Shown here piece after piece: positions 44,499 to 54,958 of a DNA stretch of 64,000 nt. The notes below the pieces were generated by a model. It ran no database searches, was not told the origin of the DNA, and saw only the letters and a program-made list of their open reading frames with translations. Every line of letters starts with the position of its first letter. Position 1 is the stretch's first letter. The position numbers were made by a program, and so were the translations under genes. Source of the stretch: Parus major (taxonomy: Eukaryota > Chordata > Aves > Passeriformes > Paridae); contig NC_031782.1 of the NCBI RefSeq assembly GCF_001522545.3, positions 15,889,531 to 15,953,530 of the forward strand. The letters run 5' to 3'.

Positions 44499-45308
44499 NN
44501 NNNNNNNNNNNNNNNNNNNNNNNNNNNNNNNNNNNNNNNNNNNNNNNNNNNNNNNNNNNNNNNNNNNNNNNNNNNNNNNNNNNNNNNNNNNNNNNNNNNN
44601 NNNNNNNNNNNNNNNNNNNNNNNNNNNNNNNNNNNNNNNNNNNNNNNNNNNNNNNNNNNNNNNNNNNNNNNNNNNNNNNNNNNNNNNNNNNNNNNNNNNN
44701 NNNNNNNNNNNNNNNNNNNNNNNNNNNNNNNNNNNNNNNNNNNNNNNNNNNNNNNNNNNNNNNNNNNNNNNNNNNNNNNNNNNNNNNNNNNNNNNNNNNN
44801 NNNNNNNNNNNNNNNNNNNNNNNNNNNNNNNNNNNNNNNNNNNNNNNNNNNNNNNNNNNNNNNNNNNNNNNNNNNNNNNNNNNNNNNNNNNNNNNNNNNN
44901 NNNNNNNNNNNNNNNNNNNNNNNNNNNNNNNNNNNNNNNNNNNNNNNNNNNNNNNNNNNNNNNNNNNNNNNNNNNNNNNNNNNNNNNNNNNNNNNNNNNN
45001 NNNNNNNNNNNNNNNNNNNNNNNNNNNNNNNNNNNNNNNNNNNNNNNNNNNNNNNNNNNNNNNNNNNNNNNNNNNNNNNNNNNNNNNNNNNNNNNNNNNN
45101 NNNNNNNNNNNNNNNNNNNNNNNNNNNNNNNNNNNNNNNNNNNNNNNNNNNNNNNNNNNNNNNNNNNNNNNNNNNNNNNNNNNNNNNNNNNNNNNNNNNN
45201 NNNNNNNNNNNNNNNNNNNNNNNNNNNNNNNNNNNNNNNNNNNNNNNNNNNNNNNNNNNNNNNNNNNNNNNNNNNNNNNNNNNNNNNNNNNNNNNNNNNN
45301 NNNNNNNN
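44499..45308. other. Assembly gap (810 N)
   Basis: No tandem repeat is visible at either edge, unlike most other gaps here. Confidence 0.97.
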
Positions 45309-45765
45309 GTTCTCTTTAGCCTTGCATGAGATGCAAAACCTAAGGAGAAGCAACAGGTTTCCTATCAATATCTATAAATACATGACAGGTTTCCTTTAAA
45401 TATAAATATCCTATATATTTGTTCTCTGAAATATTTGCTGCACAGCCTCAAGTGATGCATGCTCAGCTATCCATCCTGCTTTCCACACCTCCTTCCAGGG
45501 TGATTCCTCAATCTTTGGAGAAAGTATTTCCAGGAGACGTGTGTTTCTCCTGCTGCTGCCCAGATCCCCAGGAAATAACCATTTCTGGAATTCAAGCTGT
45601 TTTTCTTGAGAAAACTGATGGAGGGATCTGGGAGCTTTCCTGCCCGTGGATTTCAGAGGAAATTCCCTGTCCTGTGGGAATGATCCTCACCAGTTCAGGA
45701 GCTGCTCTGGTCCTGCTGCCCATGAGGAAATTCTCCCTCCGTGTCCCATCCTCGCTGCTCACACT
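45309..45765. other. Unassigned noncoding sequence
   Basis: It begins with a dyad-like pair of ACAGGTTTCCT motifs (about 45352 and 45386) in an AT-rich stretch. No repeat family or exon recognised. Confidence 0.42.
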
Positions 45766-46310
45766 CACTAATTACCCTGAGCACTGATGAAATATGATTA
45801 CATTTTTCTCTTCATTAAGCACGATACCAAATCATAACTCACACGTATCAAATTGTTTTATTCCTTTTCTCCCTGTTTGCTTTGGAATTCTTCCCTGGCA
45901 ATGTGGGTTTAGCTCTGTCTGTGCTGCTGAGCCCGGCAGCTGCCAGGACCCTGCAATTTTAATGATCTAATCCGACAGCGAGCAGGCTTTAATTTAAACT
46001 TTTATTAACGACCGCTTTCCACCCTCAAAGACTATATTAAAATTACTTAATGGAATTGCAGATTATAAATGCCCCCACTGCAAGGCCCACTCGTGCCGGC
46101 ATGCAGCGCCCCTTTGGAATTCAGAGCAATCCTATTAAGAACTCTTTATGTTTTGGAGAGGTCATTTTGATTGCAGCTTTTTGTGTACTTCCCCTCCGAG
46201 ATAGCGCTGCCCCAACCTCACAATTTGAAAGATGAGAGTTTTACCAAAGATCACGTCTTTCACATTCATTATCCTTCGACAGGCAGCTAAGAATTTAATT
46301 TCTTCCACTT
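45766..46310. promoter_or_regulatory. Candidate conserved noncoding element, ~540 bp
   Basis: The longest repeat-free AT-rich island in the window: CTTCATTAAGCACGATACCA, AATTTTAATGATCTAATCCG, GGCTTTAATTTAAACTTTTA, TTACTTAATGGAATTGCAGA, GATTATAAATGCCCC. TAAT cores are dense on both strands. Stop codons interrupt all frames in the core. Enhancer function is inference. Confidence 0.45.
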
Positions 46311-46418
46311 ATTGTGTGGATTTTTTTGTGTGGGGGGAATCTGCTGAGGAGGGATGGAAATGAACTCCTTGGGCAGCATCAGATGGTGACAGGAGAGACA
46401 GGAGACACCCCAAGGGAG

Positions 46419-46854
46419 NNNNNNNNNNNNNNNNNNNNNNNNNNNNNNNNNNNNNNNNNNNNNNNNNNNNNNNNNNNNNNNNNNNNNNNNNNNNNNNNNN
46501 NNNNNNNNNNNNNNNNNNNNNNNNNNNNNNNNNNNNNNNNNNNNNNNNNNNNNNNNNNNNNNNNNNNNNNNNNNNNNNNNNNNNNNNNNNNNNNNNNNNN
46601 NNNNNNNNNNNNNNNNNNNNNNNNNNNNNNNNNNNNNNNNNNNNNNNNNNNNNNNNNNNNNNNNNNNNNNNNNNNNNNNNNNNNNNNNNNNNNNNNNNNN
46701 NNNNNNNNNNNNNNNNNNNNNNNNNNNNNNNNNNNNNNNNNNNNNNNNNNNNNNNNNNNNNNNNNNNNNNNNNNNNNNNNNNNNNNNNNNNNNNNNNNNN
46801 NNNNNNNNNNNNNNNNNNNNNNNNNNNNNNNNNNNNNNNNNNNNNNNNNNNNNN
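46419..46854. other. Assembly gap (436 N) at GGAGA array
   Basis: The right edge is a pure GGAGA pentanucleotide array and the left edge is purine-rich (GACAGGAGAGACAGGAGACA), so the gap most likely contains the same array. Confidence 0.97.
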
Positions 46855-46889
46855 GAGGAGAGGAGAGGAGAGGAGAGGAGAGGAGAGGG
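46855..46889. repeat. GAGGA pentanucleotide microsatellite
   Basis: Seven uninterrupted GAGGA units visible outside the gap; polypurine on the plus strand. Confidence 0.93.
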
Positions 46890-47521
46890 TGCAGGGATTC
46901 ACACATAATCATAAAATTGCAGGATCAGGACAACCTTTGGAAGTGTGAAGCCCTTTGGTCTCAGTTTTTCACACCCCCTGTAAGTCCTGGCTCTGTTAGG
47001 CCGGGCTTTAATGGGCGTCTCTTCACAGAGTCTCCCTTTCAATGCGCCACGAAGGGGATCCCCCACCCCCATTCTTTATTTTATTTAAGGACTCAGCAGT
47101 CCCCAAACCCCCCCAAAGCCCAGCACAGGCGATTGTTTGCCTCAGGAAATGCCCTATTAATCATTTGTTGTATAGATGTGATTTCTCACCATTCTGTCTC
47201 TTTATTCGCTGCGGGTTTTGTTCCTTTCTGCAGCTCCGACGTGAAAAGGCAGAAACAACCTCAGGTTCTCAAGGAGGAGAACAATCCATCGGTTCTCTGG
47301 CTCACAATGGGAACCCTGGGAGCAGCTGCCTCTGCTCTCAATATCCCTCATCCCAAAGCTTGACCGGGGACGGAAAAACCACTTATTCCCAGGGAAAAGA
47401 GGGAGATGAAGGACACAGGGGGGTTTTCTGAGGGGGAGTTTTTCCATTTGAGTTGTTTACCCTCAAGCTGCTCCTCTTTTTTTCCAGGGATTGAGTGTTG
47501 GGTGTGACCCACCTGATGCAT
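46890..47521. other. Unassigned sequence with candidate regulatory patches
   Basis: Repeat-free patches GGCCGGGCTTTAATGGGCGT (about 47000) and GCCCTATTAATCATTTGTTG (about 47151) resemble conserved noncoding sequence. No gene recognised. Confidence 0.4.
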
Positions 47522-47612
47522 TTGAAATATCAAACCCAGGACAAAACAAGCCGGCTGTGAAGCCATTTCTCTCCTAAAAATAACCTGAAGGGTTGAGAGG
47601 GGCACAGCAGAG
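47522..47612 (+). repeat. Unclassified repeat, copy A
   Basis: The blocks AACCCAGGACAAAACAAGCC and TAACCTGAAGGGTTGAGAGG, ending GGGCACAGCAGAG, recur in the same order and orientation at 50110-50202. Not recognised as CR1 or LTR. Confidence 0.75.
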
Positions 47613-48094
47613 ACCTCTAAAGTCAGGGAAAATGTACTTCCCTCTCTGTAGACAGCACCAGGATCACATCCCTGAGGAAAAGGATTTCCCACCTGGCAGG
47701 TGAATAGAGCTGCCTCAATCCCTGGGCAGGGGGAACATCGGGGAGCCGGACAAGCCCTGCAGAGCAGATTTAAAGGATTTATGGTTTGCTCACCTCCTGA
47801 TGGGCTGGGACAGCACAAATCAGAGCTTGGGTGACATTTCCCTGTTTTGCCACCTCTCCACCTCCAAGGAGTAGCACAAACCCCTTTTTCTTCTGCCAAA
47901 TTCCAAGCCCTGTGCAGTGGGGGTTCCCAGCCCAGCTGTGACAGGGATGAGGTTCCCATTTTTGAGGGAACACTCACATTGCTCAGGGTGGGATTTCTCC
48001 ATCCCTGAGTCCTGCCCAAAGCCTGCTCCTCACCAAGTGACACCGACCTTCCTCCAGCTGGATATTTGCCAGGGGAATGTGCAGCCAAGGAAGT
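47613..48094. other. Unassigned noncoding sequence
   Basis: No repeat or exon recognised. Confidence 0.42.
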
Positions 48095-48510
48095 GTGGAA
48101 TGGTAGAGAAAAATCACCTGGACCTGCCTGTGTTCCATGAGGAAAGGCTGAGGGAATTGGAATTGTTCAGCATGGAGAAGCTTTGGGGTGAGCTCAGTGT
48201 GGCCTTGCAGGGCCTGCAGGAGCTGCAGGAAACATGGAGAGAGACAATTCCCAAGGGCTGGAGGGACAGGACCCAGGGAATGGCAGAGTTGGATGGGATA
48301 TTGGGCAGGAATTGTTCCCTGGCAGGGTGGGCAGGCCCTGGCACAGGGTGCCCAGAGCAGCTGGGGCTGCCCCTGGATCCCTGGCAGTGCCCAAGGCCAG
48401 GCTGGATGGGGTTTGGAGCAGCCTGGGATGGTGGGAGGTGTCCAAGGAAGGGCGTGGACTGGGGTGAGCTTTAAGATCCTTCCAACCCAAACCACTCCAC
48501 AACTCTGGCA
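48095..48510 (+). mobile_element. CR1 LINE 3'-end fragment, ~415 bp
   Basis: CCATGAGGAAAGGCTGAGGG, TTGGAATTGTTCAGCATGGA, GGCAGAGTTGGATGGGATAT, CCCAGAGCAGCTGGGGCTGC, GGAGCAGCCTGGGATGGTGG, and CTTCCAACCCAAACCACTCC. The longest well-preserved young-type copy here. Confidence 0.94.
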
Positions 48511-48829
48511 TGATCCTGATGCTCCATGAGCTGAAATCAGTGACCTGGGATTCTCCATGCTGGTATGCACCGGGCATTCCTGCCTCTCCATGACCTGGGA
48601 TTTGTTCCCTGCTGCCCCATCCATGGGCTCCATCTCTCCTGGATCCATCCCATTCCCACCCTCTGACCTTGCCCTGCTGAGGCTGGCAGGACACCAGGGC
48701 ATCTCTCCTGCCTCCACATTCCCAGCTCATCATTTAACACCCACACCCCCAGGAGCCATTAAATGGGAATATTTGTTCCATTTGCTGCCTCCTCCCCCCG
48801 AGCAGGGCCTGGAAGCAGGAGTGGGATTG
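48511..48829. other. Unassigned noncoding sequence
   Basis: Nothing recognised. Confidence 0.4.
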
Positions 48830-49015
48830 GAGTGAAGCCGATGTCAACGGCGAGCACGGGGCTCAGAATTTATCTTTTGTGAATATTTGTGTGTTAAAGT
48901 TACAGATCTGCTTTTTCCCCCTGTTTGCAAGAGCGCTGCTCAAATATTTGTGGAGCCCGAACGCGGCCTAATTGAAATTCACTCAAATTCAAATTAATAT
49001 TCATGATTTTTCTTT
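48830..49015. promoter_or_regulatory. Candidate noncoding regulatory island
   Basis: Repeat-free sequence with GAATTTATCTTTTGTGAATA, CCTAATTGAAATTCACTCAA and CAAATTAATATTCATGATT. The GAATATTTGTG and CAAATATTTGTGG motifs are forkhead- and octamer-like. Inference only. Confidence 0.35.
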
Positions 49016-49887
49016 TTTTCCCTCTCTCCTGCCTTCCACTCCTCACTGGGCTCTGAAGGGAAGCAGCTCCCTGCTGTGGAGGGGACAGCTGGAAGCTGGG
49101 ATGCTCCTGGGAGGGTGAAAACTTTGGCAATCCACTTGGAATTCCTGGAGGCAGCCACACGCTGGATGTCAGAACTGACAGGAAGGTTTGGGGCTCTGTC
49201 TGGGAGGGCTCCTCCCTCTGATCGCTGCTCCTCCACCTGCTCCTTGTCCTTGGATCCAGCTCCATCCTGCCCTTCCCCAGCAGCATCCCTACAAATTCCC
49301 CCCATGCCCTCAGCACAGAGCTGGGACTTCTCCAGGAGGGAAGGGCAGAGATTTGGGGCTGGCTGGAAGTGGAGAGGGAATTGGGGATGGGTCTTGTTTG
49401 GAGCTGGCTGAGACCTCAAACCTCAGATGTGGGATTTCTATCGAAGGTGAGTGGAATGTGATGAAGCCCCACATCCCTACAAACATCCTTTTCCCTGATC
49501 TTTCCTGCTTTTCCCTGTCTAGCCAGCCTGCTGCTCCCTGTCTGCCACCGAGGGGATCTTGCAGGAGGGGATCAGAGCTGCCTGGCACAGTCAAACCTCC
49601 CCCAGTCACCCAGGAAACACTGGACATTTTTCTTCTTCTCGGGAAAACATGGAAATTAAATTGGAAGCACTACATGGATGCAGCTCTGCCCAGATAAACT
49701 CACAGGCTGTCAGCTTGCAGATGTTCCTGGCTGCTGGAACATCTTTTCTCTGGCTTTTCCCAGCATCCCAGGGATTCTGGAAGTGCTTTCCATCCAGTAT
49801 TTATGGGCCCCAGTTAAGTGCTAGGATAGAAAGATTATAAACTCCTTATTTAGCAAGGAAAATCCAGGAATGGGGAAAACCACCCAG
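49016..49887. other. Unassigned noncoding sequence
   Basis: No repeat or exon recognised. Confidence 0.42.
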
Positions 49888-50108
49888 GGACACTGCAATA
49901 TCTGACAGGAATAGGAAGGGATTCTCGTCTGGGAGGGAATTCAGGGTGCTCACAGCAGCTGGGGCTGCCCCTGGCAGTGCCCAAGGCCAGGCTGGACAGG
50001 GCTTGGAGCAGCCTGGGATGGTGGGAATTGTCACTGCCCATGGCAGGGCATGGAACAAAACAACCTCTCAGATCCCTTTCAACCCAAACCACTCTGGGAT
50101 TCCAGGAT
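49888..50108 (+). mobile_element. CR1 LINE 3'-end fragment with internal deletions
   Basis: AGCAGCTGGGGCTGCCCCTG, GCAGTGCCCAAGGCCAGGCT, GGAGCAGCCTGGGATGGTGG, CAACCCAAACCACTCTGGGA. The GATCCCTGG step before GCAGTGCCC is missing. Copy B of the unclassified repeat begins directly at its 3' end. Confidence 0.9.
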
Positions 50109-50109
50109 C

Positions 50110-50202
50110 TTGAAATACAAGCCCAGGACAAAACAACCCAGCTGCCAAGCTCCCATTTCTCCCCTGAAAATAACCTGAAGGGTTGAGTGGGGCACAGCAG
50201 AG
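50110..50202 (+). repeat. Unclassified repeat, copy B
   Basis: Partner of 47522-47612: GCCCAGGACAAAACAACCCA, TAACCTGAAGGGTTGAGTGG, GGGCACAGCAGAG. Confidence 0.75.
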
Positions 50203-51411
50203 CATCCCACATGATTTTTCCCGAAGTTGGGCTTTTGCTCTCACTGCCCCTGTGCAGAGCCACAAACAGGCCTCGTTTTCCATTTGATTTTTAACCTTTT
50301 CAGGCCTCGTGGCCAGGAATCCCAATGGAAGTGGAGGCAGGGACATCAGGCAGCCCATTTGCTCCTCAGGTGTGGGATCAGCAGACCCAAGGTCTTGCAG
50401 AACAGAGACTTTATGACTCCCAAGCCATCTCCCTTCCCCGCCTCGGCCAGCACAACAGGAGCCAAATTTATCTCTCCTCTAAATACCAGCAGAGCTGAAC
50501 GGGGATTTTTAGAAGTCACCCAAGAGTTCCAGCCCTCCTCGTGCCTCGGTGGCGTTTTCAGCCCACAAATCACGGGCAGGGCATCCCAAGCCCCCTGTGT
50601 GCACTTCCATACCGTGCTGGAGATCACAGCAGTGCCCTCAGCCTGGAAACTCCACATGGAACAGACGGCAGAGGACAGCAAGGGATGGCCAGGGTTTGGA
50701 AAATATCCTTTATTTTAGGGCTGGGATTTTATATCAAGGTTTCACCTGGAAATCGTGGCCTAAAGCAGAGCTGGGCTGCAGCTGAGGGGTCCCTCAGAGG
50801 CAGGAAACTTTCCTGGCAACAAAAGCTGTGCAGGACCTCTAAAATAAGGGGTGTGATCACCAAAGAAACTTCCTTTGAACTCCTCAAAGGTCTGAACCCC
50901 GGACTCAGTGGTGTCAGGGGGAAGAGTCCCAAGCTGGAAAGATGTGTCCAGAGGACAGAAACCAGCTGGAATCTGGGATTTCTCCCCAGCTGAGCTTCCT
51001 GTGTGGAAGAGATCTCTGGGGGAAGATCCAATGGCTGTGGGGTAATCCAGGCCAGCAGGGAATCCCCTGTCCCAGCCCCATCCTACTTTCCTCAGGGCCA
51101 GGGTGGAAAAAATTATAGTTGGAGGCACAACAAGCCAATTTTTTAGGGGGCAGCCTGGAGGGGAACGGAATAATTCCATGCTCTGCACCAGAAGAGGGGA
51201 GCACAAAGGGTTGAGCACACACTGCCTCCAATCTGAATCTTTTTTCTGCCTCAGTACCTTTTCTATTTTTCCACTTTAGCTGCTCTGCCGCCTCCTCTGG
51301 GGAGATTTCCACAGGAGCGCCAGGCAGGAGGTGCAAAACCCAGGCAGCTCCTCGGCTGCTGCCACCTGATCTCCATCACCCTGAAGTCCTGGCAAGGGTT
51401 TTCACAAGGGC
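50203..51411. other. Unassigned noncoding sequence
   Basis: No repeat or exon recognised over 1.2 kb. Confidence 0.42.
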
Positions 51412-51650
51412 CTGGAGTGATGGGACAAGGAGGAAGGGATTTAGGGTGAAAGAGGAGGATTTTAGACGGGATCTTGGGAAGGGATTCTTCCCTGTGAGGA
51501 TGGAAAGGCCTCACTTCCACCAGCCCTGAAGTGTCCAAGGCCAGTTTGGAGCAACCTGGGACAGTGGAAGGTGTCCCTGCTCATGGCCAGAGTGGAGCTG
51601 GATGGGATTTAAGGTTCTTCCAACCCAAACCATTCTGGGATTCTACGAAA
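51412..51650 (+). mobile_element. CR1 LINE 3'-end fragment
   Basis: GGGACAAGGAGGAAGGGATT, TTTTAGACGGGATCTTGGGA, GGAGCAACCTGGGACAGTGG, and TTCCAACCCAAACCATTCTG, with the terminal GGGATTCTACGAAA retained. Confidence 0.92.
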
Positions 51651-52655
51651 TGGGATAAAAGGAGCACTCCAAGGTGAGATGGAGCCCTTGTGTTCCCTCA
51701 GCACCCTGAGGGTGGATCACAGCCAGCAGGAGCTTCACCCTCCTACAACACTGACCCCAACTCCCACGTCTGGTACCTCCCAAGGCTCTCCAGGCAGCAC
51801 TTCTGGGATTTCCAGCGTCCCTTTGCACAGACACAGGGATTGCTCTCACCCTCTGATCCCACACGAGCTCTTCCAGTGGGATGAGCACTCACAGCTCATC
51901 CAGCAGCTCAGCCTCTGCATTATGAGGTTTCCTCAAGCCCTGAACGTCCCATGCAGGCCCAGGCACTCAATATTCTTTAAATTCCCTATTTGCACCAGCA
52001 CCTCTTCATTTGATCCCTTAATCCTTTATAGCAACTCACCTTTATTACCAGCAAGGAGCAAGTCAGGAGCAGACTTTTCCCGACATCCCCTGAGGTGAGA
52101 ACTTATGAAATGAAATAATTTCTCTTCTCAGCTGTGTCCTCATCTTCCTTAATTGTTCCCTTTTAACTCCCGGGGAGCCAGCAGAGCTGCCTGGTTCCTT
52201 TGCAGCCTTTCCTGTTCCTGCCAGACTTGAATTATCCATTGTTTGTTTCCATTCCTTGCTATTCCTTGCTGGCTTCCTGTTTCCCCTCTTTCATGCTGTA
52301 TTTTCTGTTCCTTGACCTTGTGAAGGTTGGATTTGCAGTATTTGAAGGGCCATTGTGCGGCCCAAACACCTCCCTGAACTCTGCTCTGTACCTGCCTTCA
52401 TCCCTGCCTTCCTCTGCTCCCACCCACACCAGGTCGAGCCCCTTTGGAACTCAGATCCCTGCTGGAATCTCATTAATTGCAATTAAAGCTGAGCTGGGGG
52501 TTGAGCACCTTGCAGGAGGTGCTTTGCCCTGTCATCCTCAAAGAGCATCCACGCCAAATTTTGGGATGGAACCTCTTTATTTTGGGCTCTTGCTGCCATC
52601 CTGCTCCCATTGGAATCTCTCCACCCCAAGGTTGGGGTCACCGTGGCAGGGCTGG
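51651..52655. other. Unassigned noncoding sequence
   Basis: No repeat recognised. Pyrimidine-rich and AT-richer toward the right. Confidence 0.42.
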
Positions 52656-52990
52656 AGCCTCCTCTTTCCCAAGGATAATGAATGTAATTACATCCTTAAT
52701 GAGCTGATCCAATCCCAGCCCAATTCCTCCCACCGTGTGCTGAGCCCGAGCTGCGGAATGAGCGAATCTCCGAAATTCCATTCCGTGCATTATTGGGACT
52801 TAAAAAATTACGTCTTATTCATCTATTGATGACAGTGGCCTCTTGGGTGTAAATTGAAGCAATTACGAAGGATCATGCAAATTAATCAATTATTTTCAGA
52901 TTATTACACTCGAGCAGAAGCCTTGCTCTTCAATTTAGTTAAACTTTGCCTCTGAGTCAATTTTCCAACCTCCAAATTAAGCTATTTATT
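52656..52990. promoter_or_regulatory. Candidate conserved noncoding element with POU octamer
   Basis: Repeat-free, AT-rich. A perfect octamer ATGCAAAT at 52875-52882 is followed at once by TAATCAATTA. Further TAAT-type cores: GAATGTAATTACATCCTTAA, GTGTAAATTGAAGCAATTAC, CAATTTAGTTAAAC. Such composite POU/homeodomain clusters are typical of neural or developmental enhancers in vertebrates. Function is inference. Confidence 0.45.
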
Positions 52991-53714
52991 AGCTCAGAAG
53001 ATCTGGGCAAAGGGAAAAAAAATAGTTCCACTCAGGAAGTGGATCACACAAGGGGTCATTTTGAAAAGGGTTTGATGAAGAAGCTGAGATATTTAAAAGG
53101 TTCAGAAGGGCCAGGCCTGATGCTGGTGGGATGTCTGGGATCGTGGAAAAGGCGGTGACAGAATCCCAAATCTTGGAGCAGGAACAACGCGGAGGTTGCA
53201 GTGGTTTAATCCCAAAGCTCCTGGAAGGACGGACAGAGGGGATGCCAAGGGGACAAATGTCCTCTGCTCCAGCTTGTCTTGGGTGGATCCTTTGGGAATT
53301 CAGCCCATCCTCGGCTCTGGGGTGTCCCATGGAGGAGGTGACACCGACCTGCAGCCCCAGGACCCCGGGGTGAGGATGAGACCCCTGAAAGCAGCACGGC
53401 CGCTCCTGCCCAGCTCCCTGGGTGGCTTTAATTGTCCATCCCTAATGGATTACCACGGCTCTTCCAGCCTCACCCACTTAATGCAAATTCCAAGGAGAGC
53501 TGAAAGGGAATGAAATGAGAATTAGGAGTGGAGCTGAGGGCTCTCCCCTGGGATGTCACCCTGTGGATGCTGGGTGCATCCCACCAGTGCCAGCTGGGGA
53601 AAACACCTGGAAAACTCTTCCCAGGATCTGTGCCTGCTGCCATGCCCTGCCCACATCCAGGCTGAGGGGTTGGGGGGTGGCTGAATGCTTTGGAGTTTGG
53701 ATTTAAGTGATTCT
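52991..53714. other. Unassigned noncoding sequence
   Basis: Between two candidate islands. A second perfect octamer ATGCAAAT is at 53481-53488, in a repeat-free patch CACCCACTTAATGCAAATTC. Confidence 0.4.
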
Positions 53715-53890
53715 AAACCAGCTTTGGGTTTATAGCTAATAAGACATTAGTATGCTAATTAAATTATCCATGGAGTGGTATAAAGAGGCCTTCCTGAAGT
53801 TTAATGGCTGTGTAAAAGGTAACTCTACTCGCGATGTAATTAATTCATGGAACAATAAATGGAAAATTAGATTCTTATTAATATCAGAGA
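53715..53890. promoter_or_regulatory. Candidate conserved noncoding element
   Basis: Repeat-free AT-rich patch: ATAGCTAATAAGACATTAGT, octamer-like ATGCTAAT (53752-53759), GCGATGTAATTAATTCATGG, AACAATAAATGG, TTCTTATTAATATCAG. SOX-like ACAATA and TAAT cores lie within 60 bp. Inference only. Confidence 0.42.
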
Positions 53891-54775
53891 GGCTTCTCCC
53901 GCATCAGGAAGGGAGGGGGAAGGATTGGTCATTTCTGCTTTCTCTGTGGGACGAAGGAAATGGCAGCCCCTGACTGCAAAGCACCAACCCTGCATCCACA
54001 GCTCCTCCAGCCAGGAAAAGGTTTGATCCCTGTGGGAAGCTCCCACATCCCACAGGATTCCTCTTACACCACATGGGGCCAAGGAAAGCATCACCACACT
54101 CAGGTGAGCTCTTCTTTTAAGAGCAGCAGGACAGATCTTCCTCAGGAAAAGCAGCCCTGCCCTGGACTCGAGTGACCAGGGAAAATCCAACAGTGGCCCC
54201 TCTGGAAAAAGCTGCTTATCCAAAGTCCTCCAAGCATGGAGAGGGGTGCAAAGCTGAGGGGTTTCGCTGGAAAGTGGGAGGTGTGGTCACAGAGCTCCAG
54301 GAAAACTCTGTCCATCAGCTCTCCCAGCACAGCTCTGCCATCTGCTCCAGAGAATCCTGGAAGGGTCACCCACCCCTCCAGCTGCTCCACTGCCCCGTGG
54401 CACAGGAGCAAAACCATGCCCGAGGGAATTCTGAAGGCAGAAGCTGTGTTTCAGCCACACATCAGGAGGGAGGTGCCAGGCTGTGAGCAGAGTGACCCAG
54501 AAGTTGCGGGGTCTGGCACAAACAAACCCTCCCCTGTGCCTCCTCCCAGGTGTGCTCCTGCCCTGGGCTGCTCACATCCAGCCTGGAGCCCTCCCCTGCA
54601 ATCCCAGGGACCTGCAGGCTTTGGGTGCCTCCCCAGGTGTTCCCTCAACCGGGCTGGGACACCCTGGCACAGCCCAAGAAGGGACAGCTGCCCACCTTGC
54701 AGGGGCTTTTTGCAGCGTGGCACTACAAAATAAATCAAACCTGCCTCTGGCTCGGTCCTGGCTGCAGGGAAAAGG
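53891..54775. other. Unassigned noncoding sequence
   Basis: No repeat or exon recognised. Confidence 0.42.
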
Positions 54776-54958
54776 GTGATGGAATTTCAGACTGGTTTGT
54801 GTTGGAAGGGACCTGAGAGATGATCTGGTCCCAACCCCTGCCATGTCAGGGACATCTCCCACTGTCCCAGGCTGCTCCAAGCCTGTCCAGCCTGGCCTTG
54901 GGCACTGCCAGGGATCCAGGGGCAGCCCCAGCTGCTCTGGGCACCCTGTGCCAGTGTC
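54776..54958 (-). mobile_element. CR1 LINE 3'-end fragment
   Basis: Reverse complement: GGTTTGTGTTGGAAGGGACC, CCATGTCAGGGACATCTCCC, TCCCAGGCTGCTCCAAGCCT, CCCAGCTGCTCTGGGCACCC. Confidence 0.92.
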
